This document shows positions 53,459-61,584 of a stretch of DNA of 64,000 nucleotides, piece after piece. Position numbers and translations under genes: made by a program. The DNA comes from Pseudomonas sp. AOB-7 (GTDB taxonomy: Bacteria > Pseudomonadota > Gammaproteobacteria > Pseudomonadales > Pseudomonadaceae), in NCBI RefSeq assembly GCF_003696305.1, contig NZ_RFFK01000014.1, forward strand, positions 17,232-81,231, given 5' to 3'. How positions within the stretch are numbered: the first letter of the stretch is position 1; the number at the start of each line of letters is the position of its first letter. The notes beneath the pieces are model-generated. The model did no database searches, was not told where the DNA came from, and was given only the letters and a program-made list of their open reading frames with translations.

Positions 53459-54783
53459 GCCTGGGCCTCCAGCGCCGCCTCGACGGCTTTCTCCTCGACG
53501 CCCTCGCCTTTCAGTCGCGCCATGTCGGCCAGGTAGCTGCGCCCCGCCAGGAGGAACACCGCGGCGGCGGCGATGCTCACCAGCGGCACCAGCTGGAAGG
53601 CATTGTCCAGGCCGATCAGATCGGAGACCTTGCCGGTCAGCAGCGGGCCGGTGGCCAGGCCGAGCAGGTTGTTGGCCAGGGTCAGGGTGGCGAACGCGGT
53701 GCCGTGCACCTTGTGGTGGGTCAGGTTGGCGACCATGGCGCCGGCCGGGCCCGAGGTGCCGGCGGCGATCACCATGCCCAGGCCAATCAGCGCCAGCTGG
53801 GCGGTGCCGAACGGCAGGGCGAAGGCCAGCGACAACAGCAGGCAGCTGCCCAGGCAGTAGGCCATGCACAGGCTGATCTTGCGTTCGGGGCCATGGCGGC
53901 TCATGCGGTCGCTGAGCATGCCGCAGAGAATCATGCCGACGCCGCTGCACAGCACGATGATGGCGGCCACGGCGCCGGCCTTGTCGGTGCTCATGCCGTA
54001 GAAGCGGTTGAGGTAGCTGGGCATCCACACGATCACGGTGCCGCCGACGAACAGCTGCAGGCCGCTGGCGACATAGGCGCAGAGTACCGAACGGCTGGAA
54101 TACAGGGTGCGCAGCGGCCGGCCGACCTTCAGCGCCGCCGCGCCGGCTGCCTTGGCCACGCGCTGCGGGGCGATGCGCGACTCGCGCACCACGATCGGAT
54201 AGAGCAGCGCCAGCGCCAGGCCGAAGAACGCCATGCCGGCGAACGCCCAGCGCCAGCCGAAGTGCTGCGCCATCACGCCGCCCAGGGCCATGCCCAGCAC
54301 CGAGCCGAACATGCCGCCGGAGATGAAGGCGCCGGACAGGGTGGCGCGCATCTCACGGGGAAACACCGAGACCACCACGGCGATGCCGACGCTGCCATAG
54401 GCGGCCTCGCCGACGCCGACCAGAAAGCGGGCCCAGAACATCTGCTCGTAGTTCTGCGCCAGTGCGCAGCCCAGGGTCGCCAGGCTCCAGACCACCGCCA
54501 TCAGGGTCAGGCTCTTGATCCGCCCGAAGCGGTCGGCGAGCAGCGACAGCGGGAAGGTCAGCAGGCCGACCATCAAGGCGACTATGCCGCTGAGCAGGCC
54601 CAGCTGGGTGTCGCTCAGCGCCCACTCGGCCTTGAGGCTGGGGAACACGGCATTGAGCACCTGCCGCGACATGTAGTCGGAAATCAGCAGGCCGAAGGTC
54701 AGGGCGAAGACGATCCAGGCATAGCGGCGCGCTATCCCCTGGGAGCTATCCTCGATGTCATCGCCGATATGATGCGCAGCCAT
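53455..54783 (-). CDS. MFS transporter
   Basis: This 442-residue inner-membrane carrier has twelve helices, the A-like motif between helices 2 and 3 (LSLLADRFGRIKSLTLMAVV) and GVGEAAYGSVGIAVVVSVFP in helix 4/5, like aromatic-acid or spinster-type MFS carriers. It probably imports the substrate or an intermediate of this gene set. It is the first gene after the 273-base gap behind the cleavage enzyme gene and may have its own promoter there. Confidence 0.9.
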   Translation of the reverse strand: MAAHHIGDDIEDSSQGIARRYAWIVFALTFGLLISDYMSRQVLNAVFPSLKAEWALSDTQLGLLSGIVALMVGLLTFPLSLLADRFGRIKSLTLMAVVWSLATLGCALAQNYEQMFWARFLVGVGEAAYGSVGIAVVVSVFPREMRATLSGAFISGGMFGSVLGMALGGVMAQHFGWRWAFAGMAFFGLALALLYPIVVRESRIAPQRVAKAAGAAALKVGRPLRTLYSSRSVLCAYVASGLQLFVGGTVIVWMPSYLNRFYGMSTDKAGAVAAIIVLCSGVGMILCGMLSDRMSRHGPERKISLCMAYCLGSCLLLSLAFALPFGTAQLALIGLGMVIAAGTSGPAGAMVANLTHHKVHGTAFATLTLANNLLGLATGPLLTGKVSDLIGLDNAFQLVPLVSIAAAAVFLLAGRSYLADMARLKGEGVEEKAVEAALEAQA

Positions 54784-54949
54784 GCTGCCTCCTCGAACTG
54801 TCGTTATTGTTTTAGGGTAAAAGCCTCTGGGAAAAAGCTCCTCACCCGCCTCTTGTGGGGGCGGAGGGCCGGCGTCGCATCCGCCAACGTGGCGACGGAC
54901 GCGACTACCAACCGGGCAAGAGCTTTATCGCAAAAGCCTCGGGATCAGC

Positions 54950-54979
54950 CGAACACGCCAGCCAGCCGGCTGGCGTGTT
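54950..54979. terminator. Perfect 13-bp hairpin between cleavage-enzyme and MFS genes
   Basis: GAACACGCCAGCC and GGCTGGCGTGTTC pair perfectly around AGCC. No T-run follows on the minus strand, so it may act as a processing or attenuation hairpin rather than a full terminator. It separates the QOR/TauD/cleavage-enzyme genes from the MFS-to-CoA-transferase genes. Confidence 0.5.
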
Positions 54980-55056
54980 CGCTACGGGTGCTGCCGGCGA
55001 GCCGGCATCGCCCTCCCCCCTGGACCTGACCAAAACAGGGGGACTGACTCGGTCGA

Positions 55057-56109
55057 TCAACCGCGTTGCGGCACGCCCTTCTGGCCCGCCTTGCGGTTCG
55101 GCGCCATGCCGTTGGCCAGCAGGGTTTGCTCGACGCTGTCGTACTGCACGCCGATGCGGTAGATCTCGCGCGCTTCCTTGCCGCTGGCGATCTCGCGGCC
55201 CAGCTCGTGGGCCACGCGCACCGTCTGCTGGATCTGCTGCACCGAGGTGAAGCGCTTGCCATGCTGGTCGACTATGGTGTCCTCGATGCCGCAACGCGGG
55301 TGCAGGCCCATGGCCAGGGCCATGGCGTTGAACGGCAGGACGTTCTTCAGCAGCGACTCGGCGGTGAGGGTACAGCCGTCCGGCGCGCGGTGGATGAAGT
55401 TGAAGAAGTTGAACGGGTTGGGGCCGTCGAAGCCGCCGCCGATGCCAATCCAGGTGAGGTTCAGCGGGCCCATGTACAGGCCCTTGCGCACCATGCGCTC
55501 GAGGGTTTCCAGGGCGTGGATGCCGGTCAGCTGGAAGTGCGGCTGGATGCCGTTGGCGGTCAGGCGCTTGAGGTGCTCGGCGACCCAGGCCGGGCCGGCC
55601 GGCACGGTCATCTCGCTGTAGGCGGCCTGGAACGCCGGGTTGGCCAGGGAGGTGCCTTCCAGGTACTCCGGATAGAGCAGCTCCATGATGTTCATCTGGG
55701 TGGTGTTGATCGCCACGGTGACCTGATCGGGCTTGGGCGTCAGTTCGGCGAGCATGTGGCGGGTGTCGTCGGACAGCCACTTGGCCGCCTCGCCTTCGCC
55801 TTCCGGGGCGAAGGAGATCGAGCCGCCGACCTGGATGATCATGTCCGGCACGGCCTCGCGCACCCCCTTGATCAGCTCGTTGAACTTGGACAGGCGCTTG
55901 GAGCCGCTGCCGTCCAGCTCGCGCACGTGCAGGTGGAGCACGGTGGCGCCGGCCTCATAGCAATCGACCGCCTTCTGGATCTGCTCGTCCATGGTCACCG
56001 GGATGTCTTCCGGGAAGTCCGCCGGCATCCACTCGGGGCCGTAGGGGGCGACGGTGATCACCACCTTTTCCATGTTTTCCGGGTGCAGCGAATCGTCGAA
56101 GAATTGCAT
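55057..56109 (-). CDS. Beta-keto acid cleavage enzyme (BKACE, DUF849)
   Basis: This 350-residue TIM-barrel enzyme is of the Kce/BKACE family, which reacts a beta-keto acid with acetyl-CoA to give acetoacetate and a new CoA ester. The zinc-binding His pair is in ATVLHLHVRELDGSG near 48, and GLHPRCGIEDTIVD near 250 carries later active-site residues. The start follows a GAGGA site. Specificity in this family ranges over many substrates (3-keto-5-aminohexanoate, dehydrocarnitine and others) and cannot be read by eye. Acetoacetate release fits the CoA-transferase in the same strand run. Confidence 0.92.
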   Translation of the reverse strand: MQFFDDSLHPENMEKVVITVAPYGPEWMPADFPEDIPVTMDEQIQKAVDCYEAGATVLHLHVRELDGSGSKRLSKFNELIKGVREAVPDMIIQVGGSISFAPEGEGEAAKWLSDDTRHMLAELTPKPDQVTVAINTTQMNIMELLYPEYLEGTSLANPAFQAAYSEMTVPAGPAWVAEHLKRLTANGIQPHFQLTGIHALETLERMVRKGLYMGPLNLTWIGIGGGFDGPNPFNFFNFIHRAPDGCTLTAESLLKNVLPFNAMALAMGLHPRCGIEDTIVDQHGKRFTSVQQIQQTVRVAHELGREIASGKEAREIYRIGVQYDSVEQTLLANGMAPNRKAGQKGVPQRG

Positions 56110-56176
56110 GGGATCCTCGCTTGGTCTTGTCAAAGTAGCCCGCCCCGCAACGGTAGGAACGGAACGGGCGAAAGGG

Positions 56177-57025
56177 TTAGTAGGTCTTGTCGCCGATGAT
56201 CCCGGCTCGCTCCATCTTGCGATGGCAGGGCGGGTAGTCCATGACCGCGTAGTGCTGGGTACTGCGGTTGTCCCAGATCGCCACGCTGTTGGGCTGCCAG
56301 CGCCAGCGCACCTGGTATTCGGGGATGTACGCCTGGCTGATCAGGTAGCGCAGCAGGTCGCTGGCGCCGGGGTTGGCGTCCTGGCCGAAACGCACCCGAT
56401 CCGGGGTGTGGTAGTTGCTGAAGTGGGTGGTGAAGGCGTTGACGAACAGCACCTTCTCGCCGGTTTCCGGATGGGTGCGCACCACCGGGTGCTCGGCATC
56501 CGGGTACTGCGCCTTGAGCGCCAGGCGCTTGTCGATCGGCATCGCCGCGCCGAAGCTGGCCTCGATGCTGTGGCGCGCGCGCAGGCCCTCGAGCCTGGCT
56601 TTGACGTCGTCCGGCAGATTGGCGTAGGCCACCACCATATTGGCCCACATGGTGTCGCCGCCCACCGGCGGGCACTCGATGCAGCGCAGCACGCAACCCA
56701 GCGGCGGCGCCTCGCGCCAGGTGGCGTCGGTGTGCCAGGCGTTCTCGTAGCGGTCCATCGGCTGATCCGGGCGCTTGTAGATCTGCACCAGGCCCGGGTG
56801 CTCCGGGTCGCTGCCGGCCACCGGGTGGTCTTCCAGCTCGCCGAAACGGCGGGCGAAGGCCACGTGCTCGGCGCGGCTGAACTCCTGCTTGCGCAGGAAC
56901 AGCACGCGATGCCTGAGCAACTGCTGGCGGATCTCGGCGAACAGCCCGTCGTCGTGGATGGCGTCGGCCAGATTCACGCCGATCAGCTCGGCGCCGATGT
57001 TGTAGGTCAGTTGTTCGACTTGCAT
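56177..57025 (-). CDS. TauD/TfdA-family 2-oxoglutarate dioxygenase
   Basis: This 282-residue non-heme iron enzyme has the metal His-x-Asp in ENAWHTDATWREAPP near 100, the distal His in WDNRSTQHYAVMDYP near 260 and the co-substrate Arg just after. The family includes taurine and alkylsulfate dioxygenases and 2,4-D dioxygenase, all oxidising a carbon next to a leaving group. It lies 11 bases after the quinone oxidoreductase gene and 67 before the cleavage enzyme. The substrate is unknown. Confidence 0.92.
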   Translation of the reverse strand: MQVEQLTYNIGAELIGVNLADAIHDDGLFAEIRQQLLRHRVLFLRKQEFSRAEHVAFARRFGELEDHPVAGSDPEHPGLVQIYKRPDQPMDRYENAWHTDATWREAPPLGCVLRCIECPPVGGDTMWANMVVAYANLPDDVKARLEGLRARHSIEASFGAAMPIDKRLALKAQYPDAEHPVVRTHPETGEKVLFVNAFTTHFSNYHTPDRVRFGQDANPGASDLLRYLISQAYIPEYQVRWRWQPNSVAIWDNRSTQHYAVMDYPPCHRKMERAGIIGDKTY

Positions 57026-57036
57026 GGCGGGCCTCC

Positions 57037-58017
57037 TCAGATGACGAAGATCGACGAGCCGGTGGTCTTGCGCGACTCCAGGTCGCGGTGCGCCTGCACC
57101 GCGTCCTGCAGCGCGTAGTGCTGGTTGATCTCGATCTTGATCCGGCCGCTGCCGACATGGTCGAACAGCTCGCCGGTCAGCGCCGCCTTCTCCGCCGGGT
57201 CGGCGATGTAGTCGGCCAGGGCCGGGCGGGTCATGTACAGCGAGCCCTTCATCGCCAGCAGCTGCGGGTTGAAGCCTTCGATCGGCCCGGAGGCGGTGCC
57301 GACGCAGACCAGCAGGCCACGGCGCTTGAGCGAGTCCAGCGAGCCCATGAAGGTGTTATTGCCGACGCTGTCGAACACCACGTTGACGCCGACGCCGTCG
57401 GTCAGCTCGCGCACACGGCTGGCGACGTCTTCATGGCTGTAGTTGATGGTGTGGTCGCAGCCGTGGGCGCGGGCCACTTCGGCCTTGGCCTCGCTGGACA
57501 CCGTGCCGATCACGGTCAGGCCGAGCAGCTTGGCCCACTGCGAGACGATCAGGCCGACGCCGCCGGCGGCGGCGTGCAGCAGGATGCTGTCGCCGGCCTT
57601 GAAGTCATGGATGCGGCGCATCAGGTAGGCCGAGGTCAGGCCGCGCATGGTCATGGCCGCGGCGGTCTCGAAGGCGATGGTGTCGGGCAGCTTGATCAGT
57701 GGCGCAGCCGGGATCAGGCGCTCGGTGGAGTAGGCGCCGAGGGTGTTGAGAAAGCCGGTGTAGGTGACGCGATCGCCGACCGCCACGTTGCTCACGCCCT
57801 CGCCCACCGCCTGCACCACGCCGGCCGCCTCCACGCCCATGCCGTTGGGCAGCGGGATCGGGTAGGTGCCGTTGCGGAAGTAGGTGTCGGCGTAGTTCAG
57901 GCCAACGGCCACATGGCGCAGGCGAACCTCGCCTGGGCCGGGTTCGCCGACTTCGACGTCCTCATAACGAAGGACTTCGGGAGCACCGGTTTCGTAGAAG
58001 CGTACGGCTTTGGCCAT
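57037..58017 (-). CDS. Quinone oxidoreductase-type zinc-independent dehydrogenase (MDR family)
   Basis: This 326-residue MDR protein (AKAVRFYETGAPEVLRYEDV opening) has the NADPH fold (ILLHAAAGGVGLIVSQWAKL near 145) and lacks the zinc ligands of alcohol dehydrogenases. It fits the QOR group (NADPH:quinone reductase, or an enone reductase). The start at 58017 follows GGAG. It is the first gene of the unit, and the tandem AraC-type site lies 87-119 bases upstream. Confidence 0.92.
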   Translation of the reverse strand: MAKAVRFYETGAPEVLRYEDVEVGEPGPGEVRLRHVAVGLNYADTYFRNGTYPIPLPNGMGVEAAGVVQAVGEGVSNVAVGDRVTYTGFLNTLGAYSTERLIPAAPLIKLPDTIAFETAAAMTMRGLTSAYLMRRIHDFKAGDSILLHAAAGGVGLIVSQWAKLLGLTVIGTVSSEAKAEVARAHGCDHTINYSHEDVASRVRELTDGVGVNVVFDSVGNNTFMGSLDSLKRRGLLVCVGTASGPIEGFNPQLLAMKGSLYMTRPALADYIADPAEKAALTGELFDHVGSGRIKIEINQHYALQDAVQAHRDLESRKTTGSSIFVI

Positions 58018-58103
58018 GCCTGATTTCTCCAATCATCGATCTTGACGAACAGCGTCGATTTGCGTTGATTGGACTTTAGGGCGAGGGCCTGGCGGGTGCT
58101 TCT

Positions 58104-58136
58104 CATCGGACGACAGGCGCTTTTCATTTAATGACA
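58104..58136. promoter_or_regulatory. Tandem AraC-type site upstream of the quinone oxidoreductase unit
   Basis: CATTTAATGACA (58125-58136), preceded by TTTT, is a near-ideal strong box. CATCGGACGACA (58104-58115) starts exactly 21 bases earlier and keeps the GACA end. Sequence around both (TCTCAT, GACAGG) also matches the site at 43126. Confidence 0.62.
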
Positions 58137-58182
58137 AGGCAGCCGGGACGAACCGCCGGCAGCCAGGCTGTGCAGCCGCCCC

Positions 58183-59085
58183 TCAGGGCAGCGCGGCCTG
58201 CACCGTCTCGTCGACTTCGTGCCAGCTGCTATCGGGATCGAAGCGGCTCATGGCCAGGGCCTGGTTGCCGCCGTCGGGGCCCAGATCCTTTTCGAACACC
58301 CGCCCCTCGTGACTGATCATGAAGCTCATCACGCCGCTGTCGCCATAGGCGCTGGGCCAGGCGATCAGGGCAAAGCCGCGGCTCATGTTGTCGCCCAGCA
58401 GGTAGTCGTAGGCGCCGCCCGGCGCCGAAGGCCCCTGGGCGGAGAGGATGCGGTAGCGATAGCCCTGCCAGTCGCCGTCCGGCAGTTCGTCGCCGAACAG
58501 CGGGCCCAACGGGCTTTCCTCGAGGCCGGGTTGCTCGACCCAGTACAGGCCGTCGTGCTGGCCATCGCGGCTGACGAACTGCTGTGCGTACTCCAGTACG
58601 CCGTCGCCGTCGCGGTCGACCTCGGCGTAGTCCATCTGCGCGTCGTGGTAGGCGCGCACCGCCTGCAGGGTGGCCAACTCGTTGCGGCCGATGCGACGCA
58701 CGCGGATGGTCTCGCCGCCGGCCTGGGTATCGAAGCGCCATCCCGAGGCGTCGCGCATCAGTGGCAAGGGAAACTCCCAGGCCTCCTGGCCCACGACCAA
58801 CACCGCCTGGTCGGGGGCCGTCGAACGAATTTCGTGATGTTCCCGGTACAGGGCGAGGAAGGCGTCGACATCCTCGCGCTCGATGCCTTCGAGCGGAATG
58901 TAGCTGCGCCACTGCTCGCCGAGCAGGGCCGCCATGCGCGCGGCGTCGGCGCGCTGGTTGCCCAGGGCGAGGATCAGGGCATCCACCGCAGCATTGGGGC
59001 TGGGAAAGCTCTGCTGCGCCTGCAAGCCCTGCAACGGCAGCGCCAGCAGCACCAGCAGGAAGACGCGAAGAACGGCGTTGGTCAT
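58183..59085 (-). CDS. DUF2950 secreted protein
   Basis: This 300-residue protein has a signal peptide (LRVFLLVLLALPLQGLQA). The GGAYDYLLGDNMSRGFALIA and GDSGVMSFMISHEGRVFEKD segments and the acidic DRDGDGVLEY turn match DUF2950. It follows DUF3300 by 14 bases; the two are regular partners in proteobacteria and their job is unknown, probably in the envelope. Confidence 0.9.
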   Translation of the reverse strand: MTNAVLRVFLLVLLALPLQGLQAQQSFPSPNAAVDALILALGNQRADAARMAALLGEQWRSYIPLEGIEREDVDAFLALYREHHEIRSTAPDQAVLVVGQEAWEFPLPLMRDASGWRFDTQAGGETIRVRRIGRNELATLQAVRAYHDAQMDYAEVDRDGDGVLEYAQQFVSRDGQHDGLYWVEQPGLEESPLGPLFGDELPDGDWQGYRYRILSAQGPSAPGGAYDYLLGDNMSRGFALIAWPSAYGDSGVMSFMISHEGRVFEKDLGPDGGNQALAMSRFDPDSSWHEVDETVQAALP

Positions 59086-59099
59086 GGCTGGACTCCCTG

Positions 59100-60416
59100 T
59101 CAGCGCCGCCGGGCGCCGCCGCGAGACGCGGAAATGGCGGGACGACTGACGGCGTGCCCGGCGGCGCGCGCCGCCTGCGGACGACTGGCGGCGGCGCGGC
59201 TGAGCTGGCCGCGTTCGCTGTAGTTGCGCGCCTGGCTGGGCGAGCGGGCGCCGGCGAAGGCATTGTTGCGGGCGCCCTGGCCCGCGGAATACTGCTGGCG
59301 GGCCTGCTGCCGGGTCTGCGCATTGCTGCGCAGTTGATCGTTCTGGCGCACAGGCTGATTGCGCAGGTCGCGGTCGGCCGTCTGCGCCCGCTCGCGGGCC
59401 TGGCGGTTGCTGCTGGCCGGGCTGTCGAAACCGCGTTGTTCCAGGCTCTGCCGGGCGCGCTCGCGCTCTGCACTGCGCGCCGGGTCGCGGCCGCGCAGCT
59501 CCTGGCGCTGCTCGCTGCCGCTCAGGCGCTGGCCGTACTGCTCGCGGCTGGCGCGGTCGCGGTAAGGCACGCCGTCGCGATTGAGCGCGTTGTGCTGCCA
59601 GGTGTTGTCGCCGGCATTGATCTGGCGGTTGCGGTTGATGTTGTTGTAGCGGTTCACGTCGATGTCGATATCGCCGTGTCCCCAGTCGCAGTCGCCCCAC
59701 AGCGAGTCGATGATCGCCACCCCGGCGGCGAAGGCCAATCCGGTGGCCAGCGCGCTGCCGAAGTAGTAGCCCGGCGGTGGCGGGTAGTACGCCGGCGGAT
59801 AGCTGGGATAGGGCCAGGTGCCGTAGACCACGCTGGGGTTGTAGCTCGGCACATAAACCACCTGCGGGTCGGCCGACTCGATGATGATGGTCTGCTGGCT
59901 GCTCACCGGTTGCGCGGTCGAGCCGCTCGCGCTGGGCTGCACGCTGACCTGCTGCTGCTCGTTGCTCTGCAGGTTGCCGGCGGCCTGGGCCTGGCGGCGC
60001 AGGCGCTGCACCGAGTCCATCACCGCATCTGGCTGGGCCAGGAAGGCATCGCCGACGCGCTGCACCCAGGCCGGGTCCTGGCCGAGGGTGACCAGCACCG
60101 CCGGGAAGGCGACCAGCGACTGCACGCTGGGGTCCCAGGGCTGCTCGGCGACCTGGCGCACGGCATCGTCGCCACTGGCTTGCGGATTGGCCTTGGACCA
60201 GGCCACCGCATCGGCGACGTCGCCGGGATAGGTGGCCGCCATCAGCACCTGGGCCAGCAGGGCATCGGGATAGAGCGCCAGCGGCGCCAGCATCTGGTCG
60301 AGTTCCTCAGTGCCGAACACCTGCTCCGCAGTCGCCGCCGCCGGCTCCTCGGCCGCCAGTAGCGGCGGCCCGGCAAGGCCACCGAGGACCAGCAGGAGAG
60401 GCAGTATCTGCAACAT
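59100..60416 (-). CDS. DUF3300 secreted protein
   Basis: This 438-residue protein has a signal peptide (about 1-22). The N-terminal half is DUF3300 (LDQMLAPLALYPDALLAQVL, then VVYVPSYNPSVVYGTWPYPS). A Pro/Tyr-rich stretch and a hydrophobic segment (SALATGLAFAAGVAIIDSLW) follow, and the C-terminal 180 residues are low-complexity, rich in Arg, Gln, Asn and Ala. The tail may bind a surface or nucleic acid; that is a guess. It is co-transcribed with DUF2950. Confidence 0.9.
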   Translation of the reverse strand: MLQILPLLLVLGGLAGPPLLAAEEPAAATAEQVFGTEELDQMLAPLALYPDALLAQVLMAATYPGDVADAVAWSKANPQASGDDAVRQVAEQPWDPSVQSLVAFPAVLVTLGQDPAWVQRVGDAFLAQPDAVMDSVQRLRRQAQAAGNLQSNEQQQVSVQPSASGSTAQPVSSQQTIIIESADPQVVYVPSYNPSVVYGTWPYPSYPPAYYPPPPGYYFGSALATGLAFAAGVAIIDSLWGDCDWGHGDIDIDVNRYNNINRNRQINAGDNTWQHNALNRDGVPYRDRASREQYGQRLSGSEQRQELRGRDPARSAERERARQSLEQRGFDSPASSNRQARERAQTADRDLRNQPVRQNDQLRSNAQTRQQARQQYSAGQGARNNAFAGARSPSQARNYSERGQLSRAAASRPQAARAAGHAVSRPAISASRGGARRR

Positions 60417-60556
60417 GACGCATCCCCTTGCACGCAGGCGCGTGCGCTGGCGACGGAGTTCAGCAAGCATAGGCCGGCGCTGGGCATTTGCCATGGCGTG
60501 GCGTCCATCCGCCGCGCCTGTTGCGTCGCGGCATGGACAACCGCCGCATCGCCGCC

Positions 60557-61378
60557 TCAGAAACGCTCCTCGACCATGCGGAAGGGGTAATGCGCCCCCT
60601 TGTAACGGCCGATCCTGCCGCGCTTGGGCAGTTCGATCTTCTGCTCCCGGGTGATGTCCTCGTAGGGCACCTGCTTGAGCAGATGGCTGATGATGTTCAG
60701 CCGCACCCGCCGCTTGTCCTCGGAACGGGCCATGTACCAGGGGGCCCAGGAGGTGTCCGAGGCGGCGAACATCTCGTCGCGGGCGCGGGTGTAGTCGTCC
60801 CAGCGGCTGAAGGACTTGAGATCCATGGGCGACAGCTTCCAGATCTTGCGCCCATCGTTGATGCGCTCCTTCAGGCGTCGCTGCTGCTCCTCGGCACTCA
60901 CCTCCAGCCAATACTTGATCAGGATGATGCCGGACTCGACCATCATCTTCTCGAACAAGGGCACCACGGTGAGGAACTTGTGCGCCTGCTCCTCGCTGCA
61001 GAAGCCCATCACCCGCTCGACGCCGGCGCGGTTGTACCAGCTACGATCGAAGATCACCACCTCGCCCGCGGCGGGCAGGTGCTGCAGGTAGCGCTGGGCA
61101 TACATCTGGCTCTTTTCCCGCTCGGTCGGAGCCGGCAAGGCCACCACGCGAAACACCCTTGGGCTGACCCGCTCGGTGATGGCCTTGATGGTGCCGCCCT
61201 TGCCGGCGCCGTCGCGCCCCTCGAAGACGATGCAGACCTTCAGACCATTGGCGACCACCCACTGCTGCAACTTGACCAGCTCCACGTGCAGGGCCTTGAG
61301 CTCTTGCTCGTAGTCCTTGCGACGCAGCGGTTCGGTGGCAGAGGTTTGCTCCTTGTCCTTGTCCTTCTTCTTGCCCAT
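60557..61378 (-). CDS. ppk2: Polyphosphate kinase 2
   Basis: This 273-residue PPK2-family enzyme has the P-loop in IVFEGRDGAGKGGTIKAI near 52 and the lid/Walker B region EVVIFDRSWYNRAGVERVMG near 108. It moves phosphate between polyphosphate and nucleoside di- or monophosphates. The basic N-terminus (MGKKKDKDKE) precedes the fold. It does not seem tied to its neighbours by function. A GCCACCC/GGGTGGC hairpin lies at 61429-61447 upstream. Confidence 0.93.
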   Translation of the reverse strand: MGKKKDKDKEQTSATEPLRRKDYEQELKALHVELVKLQQWVVANGLKVCIVFEGRDGAGKGGTIKAITERVSPRVFRVVALPAPTEREKSQMYAQRYLQHLPAAGEVVIFDRSWYNRAGVERVMGFCSEEQAHKFLTVVPLFEKMMVESGIILIKYWLEVSAEEQQRRLKERINDGRKIWKLSPMDLKSFSRWDDYTRARDEMFAASDTSWAPWYMARSEDKRRVRLNIISHLLKQVPYEDITREQKIELPKRGRIGRYKGAHYPFRMVEERF

Positions 61379-61584
61379 GGTTCGAGACCTCGTCGGTGCG
61401 TTGGGGGATGCGGCACTGAACGACCGATGCCACCCGTGATGGGTGGCACCCTGGTGTGCAGGCTTGCGCGGCGCGCGACGCCATGGCGGCTGCCGCCCTG
61501 CGCCCCTGAACGCTGCCTACCAGCATCAGGCTAGCAGCCTTGCTGCCGCTTGCACGGCCGCCACCCCGGCGCGCCCGGCGCCGC

